Below are positions 1-8,533 of a stretch of DNA of 64,000 bases, one piece after another (the first letter of the stretch is position 1; each line of letters starts with the position of its first letter). The translations under genes were made by a program, and so were the position numbers. A model generated the notes under the pieces. The model had not been told where the DNA came from. It saw only the letters and a program-made list of their open reading frames with translations, and searched no databases. The stretch comes from Prevotella sp. (GTDB taxonomy: Bacteria; Bacteroidota; Bacteroidia; Bacteroidales; Bacteroidaceae). The stretch spans positions 80,460 to 144,459 of the forward strand of contig JAILHK010000048.1 in NCBI GenBank assembly GCA_024695815.1, in the 5' to 3' direction.

Positions 1-1402
1 TTCGTATATCCGTGATAGGCTTAGACAGTAGGTTCTCGCCTGCAGCATTTCTGGTAATCATCACGCTGGCGGGCACCGACGTATTTGTCAGGCTGTCGTT
101 CCTCAAAGAAATAGAATCTGTGATACAGGGATAGGCAGAAGAGCTAAGGTGATAATTATTTCGTCTGTGGCTGTTTTGGTAGGAACTCCAACCTCTCTGT
201 TTTATTAGTTGTTCCCATTCGCTGAAGTCTAGGTCGTCGGCATTTACCAACTCATAATGTAATTCTCCATTAGTATTGTTTGGCGTATTAGAAGACCATT
301 CGTTGGGTCTGTAGAGTATATGCCAAATGAGCAGACCTTTTCCTGGAAGCGCATAGTCAAATCCTTTCCATTGTCTGTTCTCCAATAGGTAGTATTCTTC
401 GTCTGTATGTTTGATGATATAGATTTCTCCTTCATCAGCAATAGACTTTAATCCGATGATAGATGCAGGTTCTGTCAGTTCAATTGGCTTAAGCCATCCC
501 ATAGCCATCTTCTCTTGAGGAGAGTAGTTTGGAGGGCACCATCCGTAGTTCGTGAAGTTGCCACCATCCATCAAGTCCCATTCGTCGACAGCGGAGTATA
601 GCCATCCGTTTGTGGGATATATGTCAGGTAGTCCGAGACTATGTGAGAACTCATGGCAGATGGTTCCTATACCGCACGAGGTGTCGTTTACCCATAGTTC
701 GGCACTTGCTGTGTAATCTGATATCTTGATTTCATCAGGCGTTGTAATGGTTTTATAGCTGCTAGTGTGTGGCCAAATGTGTCCGTAACTCTTCTCGCTA
801 CGTATATTGCCGGTATAGCCAGCGTATACGAAAAGAATTTGGTTCATGTAGCCATTCCCATTCCAGTCGTATTGCGAATAATCAATCTCGGGATGATCGG
901 CAAGGAACAATTGGGTCGCTTCTGCTAAGGCGTCTTTTCCATAGTTTCTTGTTTCTTTATTTGGATTCTCAATAGGCTGTGACTTCTTGGAAACGGTATA
1001 TGGACCGTAAACATCGAATTCTAGATTGAAAAGTCCATTAGATTGGCATTTGAAATAATCTGCCACACATCCGGCACCATTACGTTGGTGGTAGCCAGGC
1101 ACATTGAAAAGAGAGTCGTATAATTCTCTTGGCTTCTCCGTTTTGAAATAAGTGGAGTCACCTTTGAATTGCAAAAGGACAACCAGTTGTTTGTATATGC
1201 GGGTGGAATCCCATGTCTGATTGATGGCTGGCAACCTCTTTTGCACTCTGCGTCCTTGTGGGGCGTTGACCTCCAAATCAGGCATACAACCGCCTTTTAC
1301 AATGGTCTGTGCAGATAAAAGACAAGGTAAAAAAGCAAAGAAACTGAGACACAATAATCGTTTCGCCAATTCTTGTCTAATGGTAGGTTTGTAGCTATTC
1401 AT
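1..1402 (-). CDS. M6-family secreted metalloprotease, 3' end outside window
   Basis: About 467 codons are visible and the reading frame is still open at the window edge. The N-terminus has a hydrophobic signal segment ending near LLSAQT. The zinc-binding motif HEFSHSLGLPD starts at residue 250 and matches the HExxHxxGxxD pattern of M6 (immune inhibitor A-like) peptidases. It is followed by a DLMDGG stretch of the kind seen in this family. The ATG at 1402-1400 gives the complete signal peptide. The enzyme is probably exported and degrades proteins; its substrate cannot be read from sequence. It lies 51 bases downstream of the fumarase gene on the same strand, with no clear promoter between them. 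Confidence 0.85.
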   Translation of the reverse strand, partial: MNSYKPTIRQELAKRLLCLSFFAFLPCLLSAQTIVKGGCMPDLEVNAPQGRRVQKRLPAINQTWDSTRIYKQLVVLLQFKGDSTYFKTEKPRELYDSLFNVPGYHQRNGAGCVADYFKCQSNGLFNLEFDVYGPYTVSKKSQPIENPNKETRNYGKDALAEATQLFLADHPEIDYSQYDWNGNGYMNQILFVYAGYTGNIRSEKSYGHIWPHTSSYKTITTPDEIKISDYTASAELWVNDTSCGIGTICHEFSHSLGLPDIYPTNGWLYSAVDEWDLMDGGNFTNYGWCPPNYSPQEKMAMGWLKPIELTEPASIIGLKSIADEGEIYIIKHTDEEYYLLENRQWKGFDYALPGKGLLIWHILYRPNEWSSNTPNNTNGELHYELVNADDLDFSEWEQLIKQRGWSSYQNSHRRNNYHLSSSAYPCITDSISLRNDSLTNTSVPASVMITRNAAGENLLSKPITDIR

Positions 1403-1453
1403 AATGTGTTTTTTTAGTTTCTTACTTTTTTACCTTGCTATCTTCAGTCTTGT

Positions 1454-3103
1454 TTACTTTTTACAGGGAGTCCAAGGCTTCAGTGTCTGGAAGAAGTCAT
1501 TACCCTTGTCGTCAACGAGGATGAATGCGGGGAAGTCTTCTACGTCGATCTTCCAGATAGCCTCCATTCCCAGCTCAGGATACTCTACGCATTCGATGCT
1601 TTTGATCGAACTTTGTGAGAGAACGGCAGCCACACCGCCAATGGTACCCAGATAGAAACCGCCGTGCTTCTTGCAGGCATCGGTAACCACCTGTGAACGG
1701 TTGCCCTTGGCAATCATAACCAGCGAAGCACCGTTGTCCTGGAATTCATCAACGTATGGATCCATGCGGTTGGCAGTGGTGGGACCCATTGAACCGCAGG
1801 GGTATCCCTCTGGTGTCTTGGCAGGACCAGCATAGAGCACGGGATACTTCTTGAAGTATTCGGGCATGCCTTCGCCAGCGTCCAGACGAGCCTTCAGTTT
1901 AGCGTGGGCAATGTCGCGAGCCACAATGATGGTTCCCTTCAGGTTGACACGTGTAGAAACAGGATATTTAGACAGTTCCTTGCGTACGGCGTCGATACCC
2001 TCGTTCAGGTCAATCTCGATACCCTTAGAACCCTCGCCGGGCTTAGCATACTCTGCAGGAATCAGTTCGCATGGATTCGAATCCATCTTCTCCAGCCAGA
2101 TACCATCCTTGTTGATCTTTGCTTTTATATTGCGGTCGGCAGAGCAAGAGACACCCATACCGATAGGACAGCTTGCTCCGTGGCGAGGCAGACGAACCAC
2201 GCGGATGTCGTGAGCCAGATACTTACCGCCAAACTGTGCACCCAGTCCAATCTTGTGGGCTTCTTCCAGCAGCTTCTTCTCTAAGTCAATATCGCGGAAG
2301 GCACGACCGGTCTCGTCGCCTGTTGTGGGCAGCGAGTCGTAGTACTTGATAGAGGCCAACTTCACCGTCAGCAGGTTCTTCTCAGCCGATGTGCCACCAA
2401 TCACGAAAGCGATATGGTAAGGAGGACAAGCAGCCGTACCCAATGACTTCATCTTCTCTACCAGGAAGGGAATCAGTGTGCCTTCATTTTGAATGGTAGC
2501 CTTGGTCATAGGGTAGAAGTAGGTCTTGTTGGCAGAACCACCACCCTTGGCAACCATCACGAATTTGTACTCGGCACCCTCTGTTGCCTCGATGTCAATC
2601 TGTGCAGGCAGATTACAACGTGTGTTGACCTCGTCATACATGTTCAGAGGTGCGTTCTGTGAATAGCGCAGGTTGTCCTGAGTAAAGGTGTTGAACACAC
2701 CCAGGCTCAGCGCTTCTTCGTCTTCAAAGCCAGTCCATACCTGCTGACCCTTCTCACCGTGGATAATAGCAGTACCCGTGTCCTGACAGAAAGGCAGAAC
2801 GCCCTTAGCTGCCACATCGGCATTGCGCAGGAATTGCAGCGCTACATATTTGTCGTTCTCTGAGGCTTCAGGATCGTTCAGAATCTGAGCCACCTGCAGG
2901 TTGTGCTCGCGACGCAGCATAAACTCCACGTCGTGGAAAGCCTGCTGTGCCAGCAGTGTCAGCGCTTCCTTAGATACTTTTACAATCTCTTTGCCTTCGA
3001 ACTGGCTGACGCTAACGCCTTCCTTGCTCAAAAGTCTATACTCGGTCTTATCCTCGCCCAACTGAAACATTGGGGCATACTTGAATTCAACAGGTGTTGC
3101 CAT
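1454..3103 (-). CDS. fumarate hydratase, class I (4Fe-4S)
   Basis: Encodes 549 residues, the usual length of class I FumA/FumB-type fumarases, which reversibly hydrate fumarate to malate in the cytoplasm. Three cysteines at 106, 226 and 320 sit in [18 protein letters not shown] and MGVSCSADR, with the spacing of the cluster ligands in E. coli FumA. N- and C-terminal Fe-S hydrolyase domains are both complete. In Bacteroidota the reductive branch (malate to fumarate to succinate) runs in this direction during fermentation. A full promoter lies just upstream at 3141-3172. An oxygen-sensitive cluster is expected from the family. Confidence 0.96.
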   Translation of the reverse strand: MATPVEFKYAPMFQLGEDKTEYRLLSKEGVSVSQFEGKEIVKVSKEALTLLAQQAFHDVEFMLRREHNLQVAQILNDPEASENDKYVALQFLRNADVAAKGVLPFCQDTGTAIIHGEKGQQVWTGFEDEEALSLGVFNTFTQDNLRYSQNAPLNMYDEVNTRCNLPAQIDIEATEGAEYKFVMVAKGGGSANKTYFYPMTKATIQNEGTLIPFLVEKMKSLGTAACPPYHIAFVIGGTSAEKNLLTVKLASIKYYDSLPTTGDETGRAFRDIDLEKKLLEEAHKIGLGAQFGGKYLAHDIRVVRLPRHGASCPIGMGVSCSADRNIKAKINKDGIWLEKMDSNPCELIPAEYAKPGEGSKGIEIDLNEGIDAVRKELSKYPVSTRVNLKGTIIVARDIAHAKLKARLDAGEGMPEYFKKYPVLYAGPAKTPEGYPCGSMGPTTANRMDPYVDEFQDNGASLVMIAKGNRSQVVTDACKKHGGFYLGTIGGVAAVLSQSSIKSIECVEYPELGMEAIWKIDVEDFPAFILVDDKGNDFFQTLKPWTPCKK

Positions 3104-3140
3104 AGCTTTTATTTTTTCATATTGTATTTGTTACAGTGGG

Positions 3141-3172
3141 CAAAGTTACGAATAATCTTCGAAACCCCCAAA
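3141..3172 (-). promoter_or_regulatory. Bacteroidota promoter of fumarase gene
   Basis: On the minus strand: TTTG (3172-3169), 20 bases, then TAACTTTG (3148-3141), 38 bases before the fumarase ATG. This matches the -33 TTTG / -7 TAnnTTTG consensus. Confidence 0.7.
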
Positions 3173-3186
3173 CAAACACACACTTT

Positions 3187-3585
3187 TTACTTGTTCTTCT
3201 TATAGTACTCCAGTGCCAGACGAACATTGTCCCTCACAGCTTCCGAGGAGAACGTGGCACCAGTGACGCCATCAACTTTTGCATTCAGTGCATCGTTCAC
3301 TTTCATACCATTCCATTTGCTGAGCATTTCGCGCTTCACTTTGGCAAAGAACTTAGGCGTCTCCTGGTTCTTCAGTGCCTCAATCTTAACCACTTTGTTT
3401 TTTTGAATATATACCTTCAGTGGTGTTGCACCTACATAGCCAGTTACTTTCTTGCCAAGTGTGGTTGTGTTGACCACGTACATACCGTCTTGTTTGGTCA
3501 TCACTTCGTCGGGTTTTGCACTTTGAAACATCGTGGCCAGCATCAGTAGTGAGGCTGCGCTGACAAGTGTCATCTTACTTTTCAT
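3187..3585 (-). CDS. exported FMN-binding domain protein
   Basis: A 132-residue protein with a signal-type N-terminus (hydrophobic to about residue 20) followed by one FMN_bind domain. The diagnostic motif DGVTGATFSS is at about 105-114; in RnfG/NqrC-type proteins the threonine in the equivalent motif carries covalent FMN. This stand-alone domain has no other redox module, so it may act as a small periplasmic flavoprotein or be a substrate of a flavin transferase. Partner genes (rnf, nqr, apbE) are not in the window. It is followed by fumarase on the same strand, but fumarase has its own promoter. Confidence 0.8.
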   Translation of the reverse strand: MKSKMTLVSAASLLMLATMFQSAKPDEVMTKQDGMYVVNTTTLGKKVTGYVGATPLKVYIQKNKVVKIEALKNQETPKFFAKVKREMLSKWNGMKVNDALNAKVDGVTGATFSSEAVRDNVRLALEYYKKNK

Positions 3586-3756
3586 CTTTTTATCCTTTTA
3601 TCTTAGTTTATACAATCTATCTTTTGACGGGCTTGTAGCCTATCGGTTTAACCTCAGCTTTTGCCAAATAAACTTAATTGTGGTGTCCAATGCTCAGGCC
3701 AATACAGCGACTGTCCATCTGTCTGTTGGCCCTGATATTTTTGCCATACAGATTGG

Positions 3757-4500
3757 CTATTCCTTGCACTCGTGGGGAGCGGGCAGTGTGGCGTTGATGC
3801 CTGCACTGCGCAGTCCCTCCAGCAGTTTTTCTTCTGTGGTGTACTTGTTGGCGTAGGTGATAGCCAGCGAGTGTCTGCGCTTGTTGGCGTTGGCGTCGTC
3901 CACAGCCCCCAGCGAGAGGCCCATGTCGATAGCCTCGTCGATATCGGTATCTTCCGGAATCAGGAAGTAGGCATAGCTGATGTCCTTGCTGGTGTAGTAG
4001 TTCACAGGTGTAAAGCCCATCTCGCCCAGCACTTCACGGATGTCGGCCTTGCAAGTGCGGTTAGCATCATAGCGGAAGAACACAGAGTGCTTGTCCACGT
4101 GAGCCGCCATACTATCTATGCCCTCCATGCCCTCAAAGCGCTTCATGATGCGGTTAGCACAGTTCTGACAGTGCATATCGCTCATCTGCAGTTCCATACC
4201 GCACAGAATAGTGTCGTTCTCGTTGTAGGGTGATGCCTTGTAGCGTGTGCCATTCAGTATAGATGTGATCGAGTCAGCACATATTTTCGTATGGTCATAA
4301 CTGATGGTTGCCGTTCGTTTTTCCAGATCGAACGACAATCTTTCCACACCATCTTCCTTCAACAGCCTGTTTTTCACTTTGTGGGCACACTCCTCGCCAC
4401 TCATAGTTTTAATCCGAATAGTAAACGAGTCCGTGTTGTCTTGTGCCGACAGGTACGCTGGCATCAGCAGCGCAGCCAGAAAAAGCATCAATGTTTTCAT
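3757..4500 (-). CDS. exported protein with two HMA-like domains
   Basis: A 247-residue protein with a cleavable signal peptide (ends near YLSAQ) and two heavy-metal-associated type ferredoxin-like folds. The second (about 100-165) has an intact metal site MHCQNC with cysteines 111 and 114. The first (about 25-90) keeps the fold pattern but reads SGEECAHK, so only one cysteine of the CxxC pair remains. A third region (about 175-240) looks like another degenerate copy (LAITYANKYTTEEKLLEGLRSAGI). It probably binds or moves copper or another thiophilic metal in the periplasm. No P-type ATPase is nearby. Confidence 0.75.
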   Translation of the reverse strand: MKTLMLFLAALLMPAYLSAQDNTDSFTIRIKTMSGEECAHKVKNRLLKEDGVERLSFDLEKRTATISYDHTKICADSITSILNGTRYKASPYNENDTILCGMELQMSDMHCQNCANRIMKRFEGMEGIDSMAAHVDKHSVFFRYDANRTCKADIREVLGEMGFTPVNYYTSKDISYAYFLIPEDTDIDEAIDMGLSLGAVDDANANKRRHSLAITYANKYTTEEKLLEGLRSAGINATLPAPHECKE

Positions 4501-4522
4501 ATTTACTACTATTTATTTGATG

Positions 4523-4530
4523 CAAAGATA
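4523..4530 (-). promoter_or_regulatory. -7 box for the HMA protein gene
   Basis: Minus-strand TATCTTTG, 22 bases before the start codon, matches TAnnTTTG. No good -33 TTTG is visible at 19-21 bases. Confidence 0.5.
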
Positions 4531-4576
4531 CATATTTTGTGTGTAAGTGCGCTGTGATATTTATTTTTTAACAAAA

Positions 4577-6526
4577 TCAAAAGACCACGAAACCACCGTT
4601 GGGTTGCACGGTGATGTTCAATTTACCCTTCTTCTGTACCTTGTTTGAAAGACGTGTAATAGTAGTGCCGGTGATGCGTCCTTTTTTGTCGGCCTGGTCG
4701 TTAAGCAACATATGGAATCCTGCAACGTCGAGTGTCAGTTTTAGCGGTGTCTTCATGGCGTTGAGACCAGCCAAGTACCACTTGTCACCATGACGACGAG
4801 CCAGAGCGACATACTTGCCGGGATAGCCATCGACAAAGCGGGTCTCGTCCCATGTGGTGGGCAGTTGCTTCAGGAAGTCAATCTCGTGTTCAGGCAGGTC
4901 GCTCAGGTTGTTGGGCTGAATGGCCACACACTGAATGGCAGCCTGATTGATAAAGCCAGTAGCCAGTTCAAAGCCATCGGTGGTCTGACGCTGGTGGCGG
5001 CTCTTGTTGTCGCGACTCATGTATTTATTCATAATCACGCCACCCCAGTCCATGGTTCCTACGGCGTTGCGACAGAAGGGATGCATGGTCAGTTGGAAAG
5101 GTTCTTGAGCGGCATGATAGTCAGAGAAGTAAACATTCTCTGAAGCCAGCACGGCCTCGCTCGACACATAGTTAGGATACATGCGTTCCCAACCGCGTGG
5201 CAGCGTGCAACCGTGGAAGATGACTTGGATGCCGTAGCGGTTGGCATCGTAGAGTATGTCCTCATAGAGCTTCATGGTTTCCTGCTTGTCGCCACCAAAG
5301 AAGTCCACCTTAATACCTTTCACGCCAATCTCTTTCAGCCAGCGCATCTCCTTGTCGCGGGCCATGTTGGTGTCCATACATCCGCGTGGGGTCTGTGGTG
5401 CGTCGTTCCAGTGACCATTCGAGTTGTACCATAGCATCAGCGCTACGCCCTTTTCTTGTGCATATTTCGACAGCGCAGGCATGCGGTCGCGGCCAATCTG
5501 AGTGTCCCAGCAGCCGTCCACCAAGCAGTATTCGTAGCCCATCTCTGCAGCCAGATCGATAAATGCAATCTGGTCGTCCCAGCAAACGGAGTTGTCCTGC
5601 CAGATCAGCCAGCTCCAGGTGTAACGTCCCGCCTTGTAGTCCTCTGACGGTTCGTAGAGCGGTTCCACCACGTCATAGGGGATGGTGGTCTCTACAATAG
5701 GTTTCAGAGTCTGTCCCACGGTGATGGTGCGCCATGGCGTTGTGCCAGGAAGCATGATGCCTGGCTGTGCCGAGCCGTTGCCGTTGTTCTCCTTTGCATC
5801 AGGGAAAGCAATGCTGTAACCCTTGCCTGCTTCATAGTCTGAGAGGTGCGAGCCGCAGTATTGACTGCTGACGCCTGTCTCCGAGATCAGCACCCAGCCC
5901 TTGTCGCCCTCATGAAACAGGCATGGGAAGGTGTAGCCCCGACCATATTGCGACTTCACGTTCATGGGCGCATCAGCTTTGTATTCCTCTTCGTAGCTGG
6001 GCTTAGTGCGCTCCCATCCGGTAAACGGACCAATCTGCGGACAGATAAACGTTGTGGTTTGTTCGGGCAGCAGGAATGCCGTAGCTTCCTCTGTGATGAA
6101 CGCACATTTAGGATTGTCGTTCTTCTGACGTGGAATGCTGTAGCGGAAAGCCACATCGTTGTCAGATACCGAGAACTGCACCGTGAACTTTTGGTGTTTG
6201 GCATTCTCCAGGTCAACGTCCAGCTGTGTGGCCACATAGTGCATCTTCGACTGTTTGACCTGTCGCATCTCGTAGCTACGGTCCACCTGTGTGGTCTTCA
6301 TGTTTGTGATCTTCAGTCCTTGTGTGAAGTCGGCAAAGTCGGTTTTCAGTCCCAATGCCGATGGCTGTACCATCTGGGCGCCGTCGAGTGTGACGGAATA
6401 GGAGGCGCAACCATTCTGGTCGTTTATTTCCACAAGGAGTTTTCCGTTGGGTGATGTCACAGTTACTTCACGTGCAGACAGTATCACAGGCATCATCAAT
6501 GCCATTGTCAGTATGATTCTTTTCAT
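4577..6526 (-). CDS. glycoside hydrolase family 97, retaining alpha-galactosidase type
   Basis: A 649-residue exported enzyme with signal peptide, N-terminal beta-sandwich (about 20-290), catalytic barrel (about 295-560) and C-terminal beta domain, the full GH97 layout. IKVDFFGGD places Asp408 as likely nucleophile and SENVYF places Glu463 as likely acid/base. Their spacing of 55 residues equals that of the Asp/Glu pair I recall for the Bacteroides retaining alpha-galactosidase of this family; the inverting SusB glucosidases use glutamates instead. It lies 17 bases downstream of the PL11 lyase gene, so the two are likely co-transcribed, and an alpha-galactosidase would suit trimming of pectic side chains. 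Confidence 0.88.
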   Translation of the reverse strand: MKRIILTMALMMPVILSAREVTVTSPNGKLLVEINDQNGCASYSVTLDGAQMVQPSALGLKTDFADFTQGLKITNMKTTQVDRSYEMRQVKQSKMHYVATQLDVDLENAKHQKFTVQFSVSDNDVAFRYSIPRQKNDNPKCAFITEEATAFLLPEQTTTFICPQIGPFTGWERTKPSYEEEYKADAPMNVKSQYGRGYTFPCLFHEGDKGWVLISETGVSSQYCGSHLSDYEAGKGYSIAFPDAKENNGNGSAQPGIMLPGTTPWRTITVGQTLKPIVETTIPYDVVEPLYEPSEDYKAGRYTWSWLIWQDNSVCWDDQIAFIDLAAEMGYEYCLVDGCWDTQIGRDRMPALSKYAQEKGVALMLWYNSNGHWNDAPQTPRGCMDTNMARDKEMRWLKEIGVKGIKVDFFGGDKQETMKLYEDILYDANRYGIQVIFHGCTLPRGWERMYPNYVSSEAVLASENVYFSDYHAAQEPFQLTMHPFCRNAVGTMDWGGVIMNKYMSRDNKSRHQRQTTDGFELATGFINQAAIQCVAIQPNNLSDLPEHEIDFLKQLPTTWDETRFVDGYPGKYVALARRHGDKWYLAGLNAMKTPLKLTLDVAGFHMLLNDQADKKGRITGTTITRLSNKVQKKGKLNITVQPNGGFVVF

Positions 6527-6543
6527 AGTCAGGTATGGTGTTT

Positions 6544-8400
6544 TTATTTTAAGTAATCTTGTTTGTCGGGACCAATATAGTAGCCAGGCTCCGAGGGCTG
6601 GTTGTAGCCCACGTTCTGTGTGGCCACTGATAGGCGGTAGGGGATGTCGCTCATCAGACAGTTTATGCGATAGCCCGTAGGGATGGTTGTGGTATAGATG
6701 CGCAACTCGCTCGAGTCCTCGTTGCGGGCCATCACCTCTTCGCGCCAGTCGCCCAGAATGTCGGCCGAAAGACAGGGATTCGACTTAGTACCGTTGTTGA
6801 AACGGATACCTTCGAAGCGTTTCACCATGTCGATGCTTTTCTTCTCCCAATTATATTTTGTGACGCTCTCATGATCCAGCAGCTCGCGCAGCAGGTCGCC
6901 ATCCCACCAGATGCCAAAGTTGATGCTCAGCCAACGCCCCTTCTTCACACCCAATCTGTTTTGGTGCTGTGGGTCCTGTGCATCTTTTGCCGTGGCCACC
7001 ACGTTGCCTTTCATATCGCGTATGCCGTGGCTGTCGCTACTCCACATCTCCCATCCGTAGTTGGTGGGGTCTATATCGGCAGCCATCGCACGACCAACGT
7101 CGTTGGTGCTCTTGATCTGGAATACCACCTCGCCCGTCTTTGCATCGCGCAGGTCACTACCGTCTCGACGGTTCTCGTGGCAGTCCCAGATATATAGCTT
7201 GTCGGTCAGTGGGTCGGGCACCAAGTGGATGGCATCGCCGTGGCCCATTCCTGTGTTGTAGAGTCCATCGCCGTTGTGGTCCACAGCCATCGAACCATAG
7301 GTTATCTCGTCCCATCCGTCGCCGTCAACATCGGCAATGCGTAGGTTGTGGTTGCCCTGTCCGGCGTAGTCGTTCCACTGGGTATCATCGGTGTCGAATG
7401 TCCATCGGTTCTGCAACTCATGGCCATCCCAGTCCCATAGTGCTATCACGCTGCGGGTGTAGTATCCGCGACAGAAAATGGCGCTGGCTGTGGTATGTCC
7501 GAAATAGCCCACGCCAGCCAGATAGCGCTCCGAACGGTTGCCGCGGTCATCGCCCCAGGCGTTCACCTTACCTCTTTCAGGCATGTAGGGCTTGGTGTCC
7601 ATCACCTCGCCAGTCAGTCCGTTGAACACGCTGATGTATTCTGGGCCATCCAAGATGCGTCCGCGCAGTTCGCGGTAGTCCACCATTGCGTCGCCAATTA
7701 CGTGCCCTTTACCATCGCACGTGCCGTCGGCCGTCTTCACCATCAGTTCTGCCTTTCCGTCGCCATCCAGGTCATAGACGATGAATGGCGTGTAGTGCGC
7801 GCCGCTGCGTATGTTCTTGCCCAGGTCAATACGCCACAATCGTTGTCCGTTCAGTCGGTAGCAGTCTATCATCGTAGAGCCCGTATATCCATCGTGCGAG
7901 TTGTCGTGCGAGTTCGTTGGATCCCATTTCAGGAATATCTCGTATTGCCCGTCGCCATCCACGTCGCCCACGCTGGCATCGTTGGCCGTATAGCTGAAGG
8001 GCCGCCCGTCGGGTGTCGTACCATCGGCCGGTTTGTCAAGTTTTACAGCCACGTAACCATGTGGTGCTTCGCTGCGCAGTGTAAACAGCCCGTTGGCTGC
8101 TCCGCCGCGCACCTCGTAGATGTTCACCTTGTCCAGAGGGGTGTTGTCCACAAAGCAGGTGCCACCTTCGGTCAGTGGCTCTTTCGTTAGCAGTTCACCG
8201 TTCTTATAAACGTAAAAGGGTTCGTTCTTGCGGTCGCTTTTCAGTGTGCGCCAACTCAGAAACACACTGTTGCCGTCGCGTACAGCCACCACACCTCTGT
8301 CCAGGCTGTCTGTGTGCAACTTCTGGTCATCGTAAGCGCATTGTGCTCCGGCGCTCAGGGTCAAGAGGGCCGCCATGCTGTTCAGTAGAAAAGTTTTCAT
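6544..8400 (-). CDS. rhamnogalacturonan lyase, family PL11
   Basis: A 618-residue exported protein resembling the YesW/YesX rhamnogalacturonan lyases, which cut the rhamnose-galacturonate backbone of pectin by beta-elimination. The signal peptide ends near residue 19. An N-terminal Fn3-like region is followed by an eight-bladed propeller with calcium-binding repeats, for example DVDGDG at 146-151, DLDGDG at 210-215 and further DxDGDG copies. Its length matches single-domain PL11 enzymes. It is the first gene of a pair with the GH97 enzyme. No SusC/SusD genes are present in the window, so this is a small satellite locus rather than a full utilisation locus. Confidence 0.92.
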   Translation of the reverse strand: MKTFLLNSMAALLTLSAGAQCAYDDQKLHTDSLDRGVVAVRDGNSVFLSWRTLKSDRKNEPFYVYKNGELLTKEPLTEGGTCFVDNTPLDKVNIYEVRGGAANGLFTLRSEAPHGYVAVKLDKPADGTTPDGRPFSYTANDASVGDVDGDGQYEIFLKWDPTNSHDNSHDGYTGSTMIDCYRLNGQRLWRIDLGKNIRSGAHYTPFIVYDLDGDGKAELMVKTADGTCDGKGHVIGDAMVDYRELRGRILDGPEYISVFNGLTGEVMDTKPYMPERGKVNAWGDDRGNRSERYLAGVGYFGHTTASAIFCRGYYTRSVIALWDWDGHELQNRWTFDTDDTQWNDYAGQGNHNLRIADVDGDGWDEITYGSMAVDHNGDGLYNTGMGHGDAIHLVPDPLTDKLYIWDCHENRRDGSDLRDAKTGEVVFQIKSTNDVGRAMAADIDPTNYGWEMWSSDSHGIRDMKGNVVATAKDAQDPQHQNRLGVKKGRWLSINFGIWWDGDLLRELLDHESVTKYNWEKKSIDMVKRFEGIRFNNGTKSNPCLSADILGDWREEVMARNEDSSELRIYTTTIPTGYRINCLMSDIPYRLSVATQNVGYNQPSEPGYYIGPDKQDYLK

Positions 8401-8434
8401 CTTGTTTGTAATGTTAGCTTTCAGTTTTCAGCTG

Positions 8435-8442
8435 CAAAGTTA
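8435..8442 (-). promoter_or_regulatory. -7 box for the PL11-GH97 pair
   Basis: Minus-strand TAACTTTG, 34 bases upstream of the PL11 start codon. The upstream -33 element is not clear. Confidence 0.5.
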
Positions 8443-8533
8443 CATGATTATTTTTAAAAGATGACGACTTTTCTGCTTTTTTGTTGTCTGGTGGCGTCCT
8501 TTAACGTTTGAAAAAGAATCCTTTAGTTGAGCC

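Noticed and set aside
3533..3856. Plus-strand frame across the FMN-binding/HMA gap
   Set aside because: It overlaps two recognised minus-strand genes and its composition is not protein-like. The 171-base gap itself shows no clear feature.
6544..8400. Several long plus-strand frames opposite the PL11 gene
   Set aside because: They are shadows of a GC-biased coding sequence on the other strand, with Arg/Ser/Cys-rich products and no start signals.
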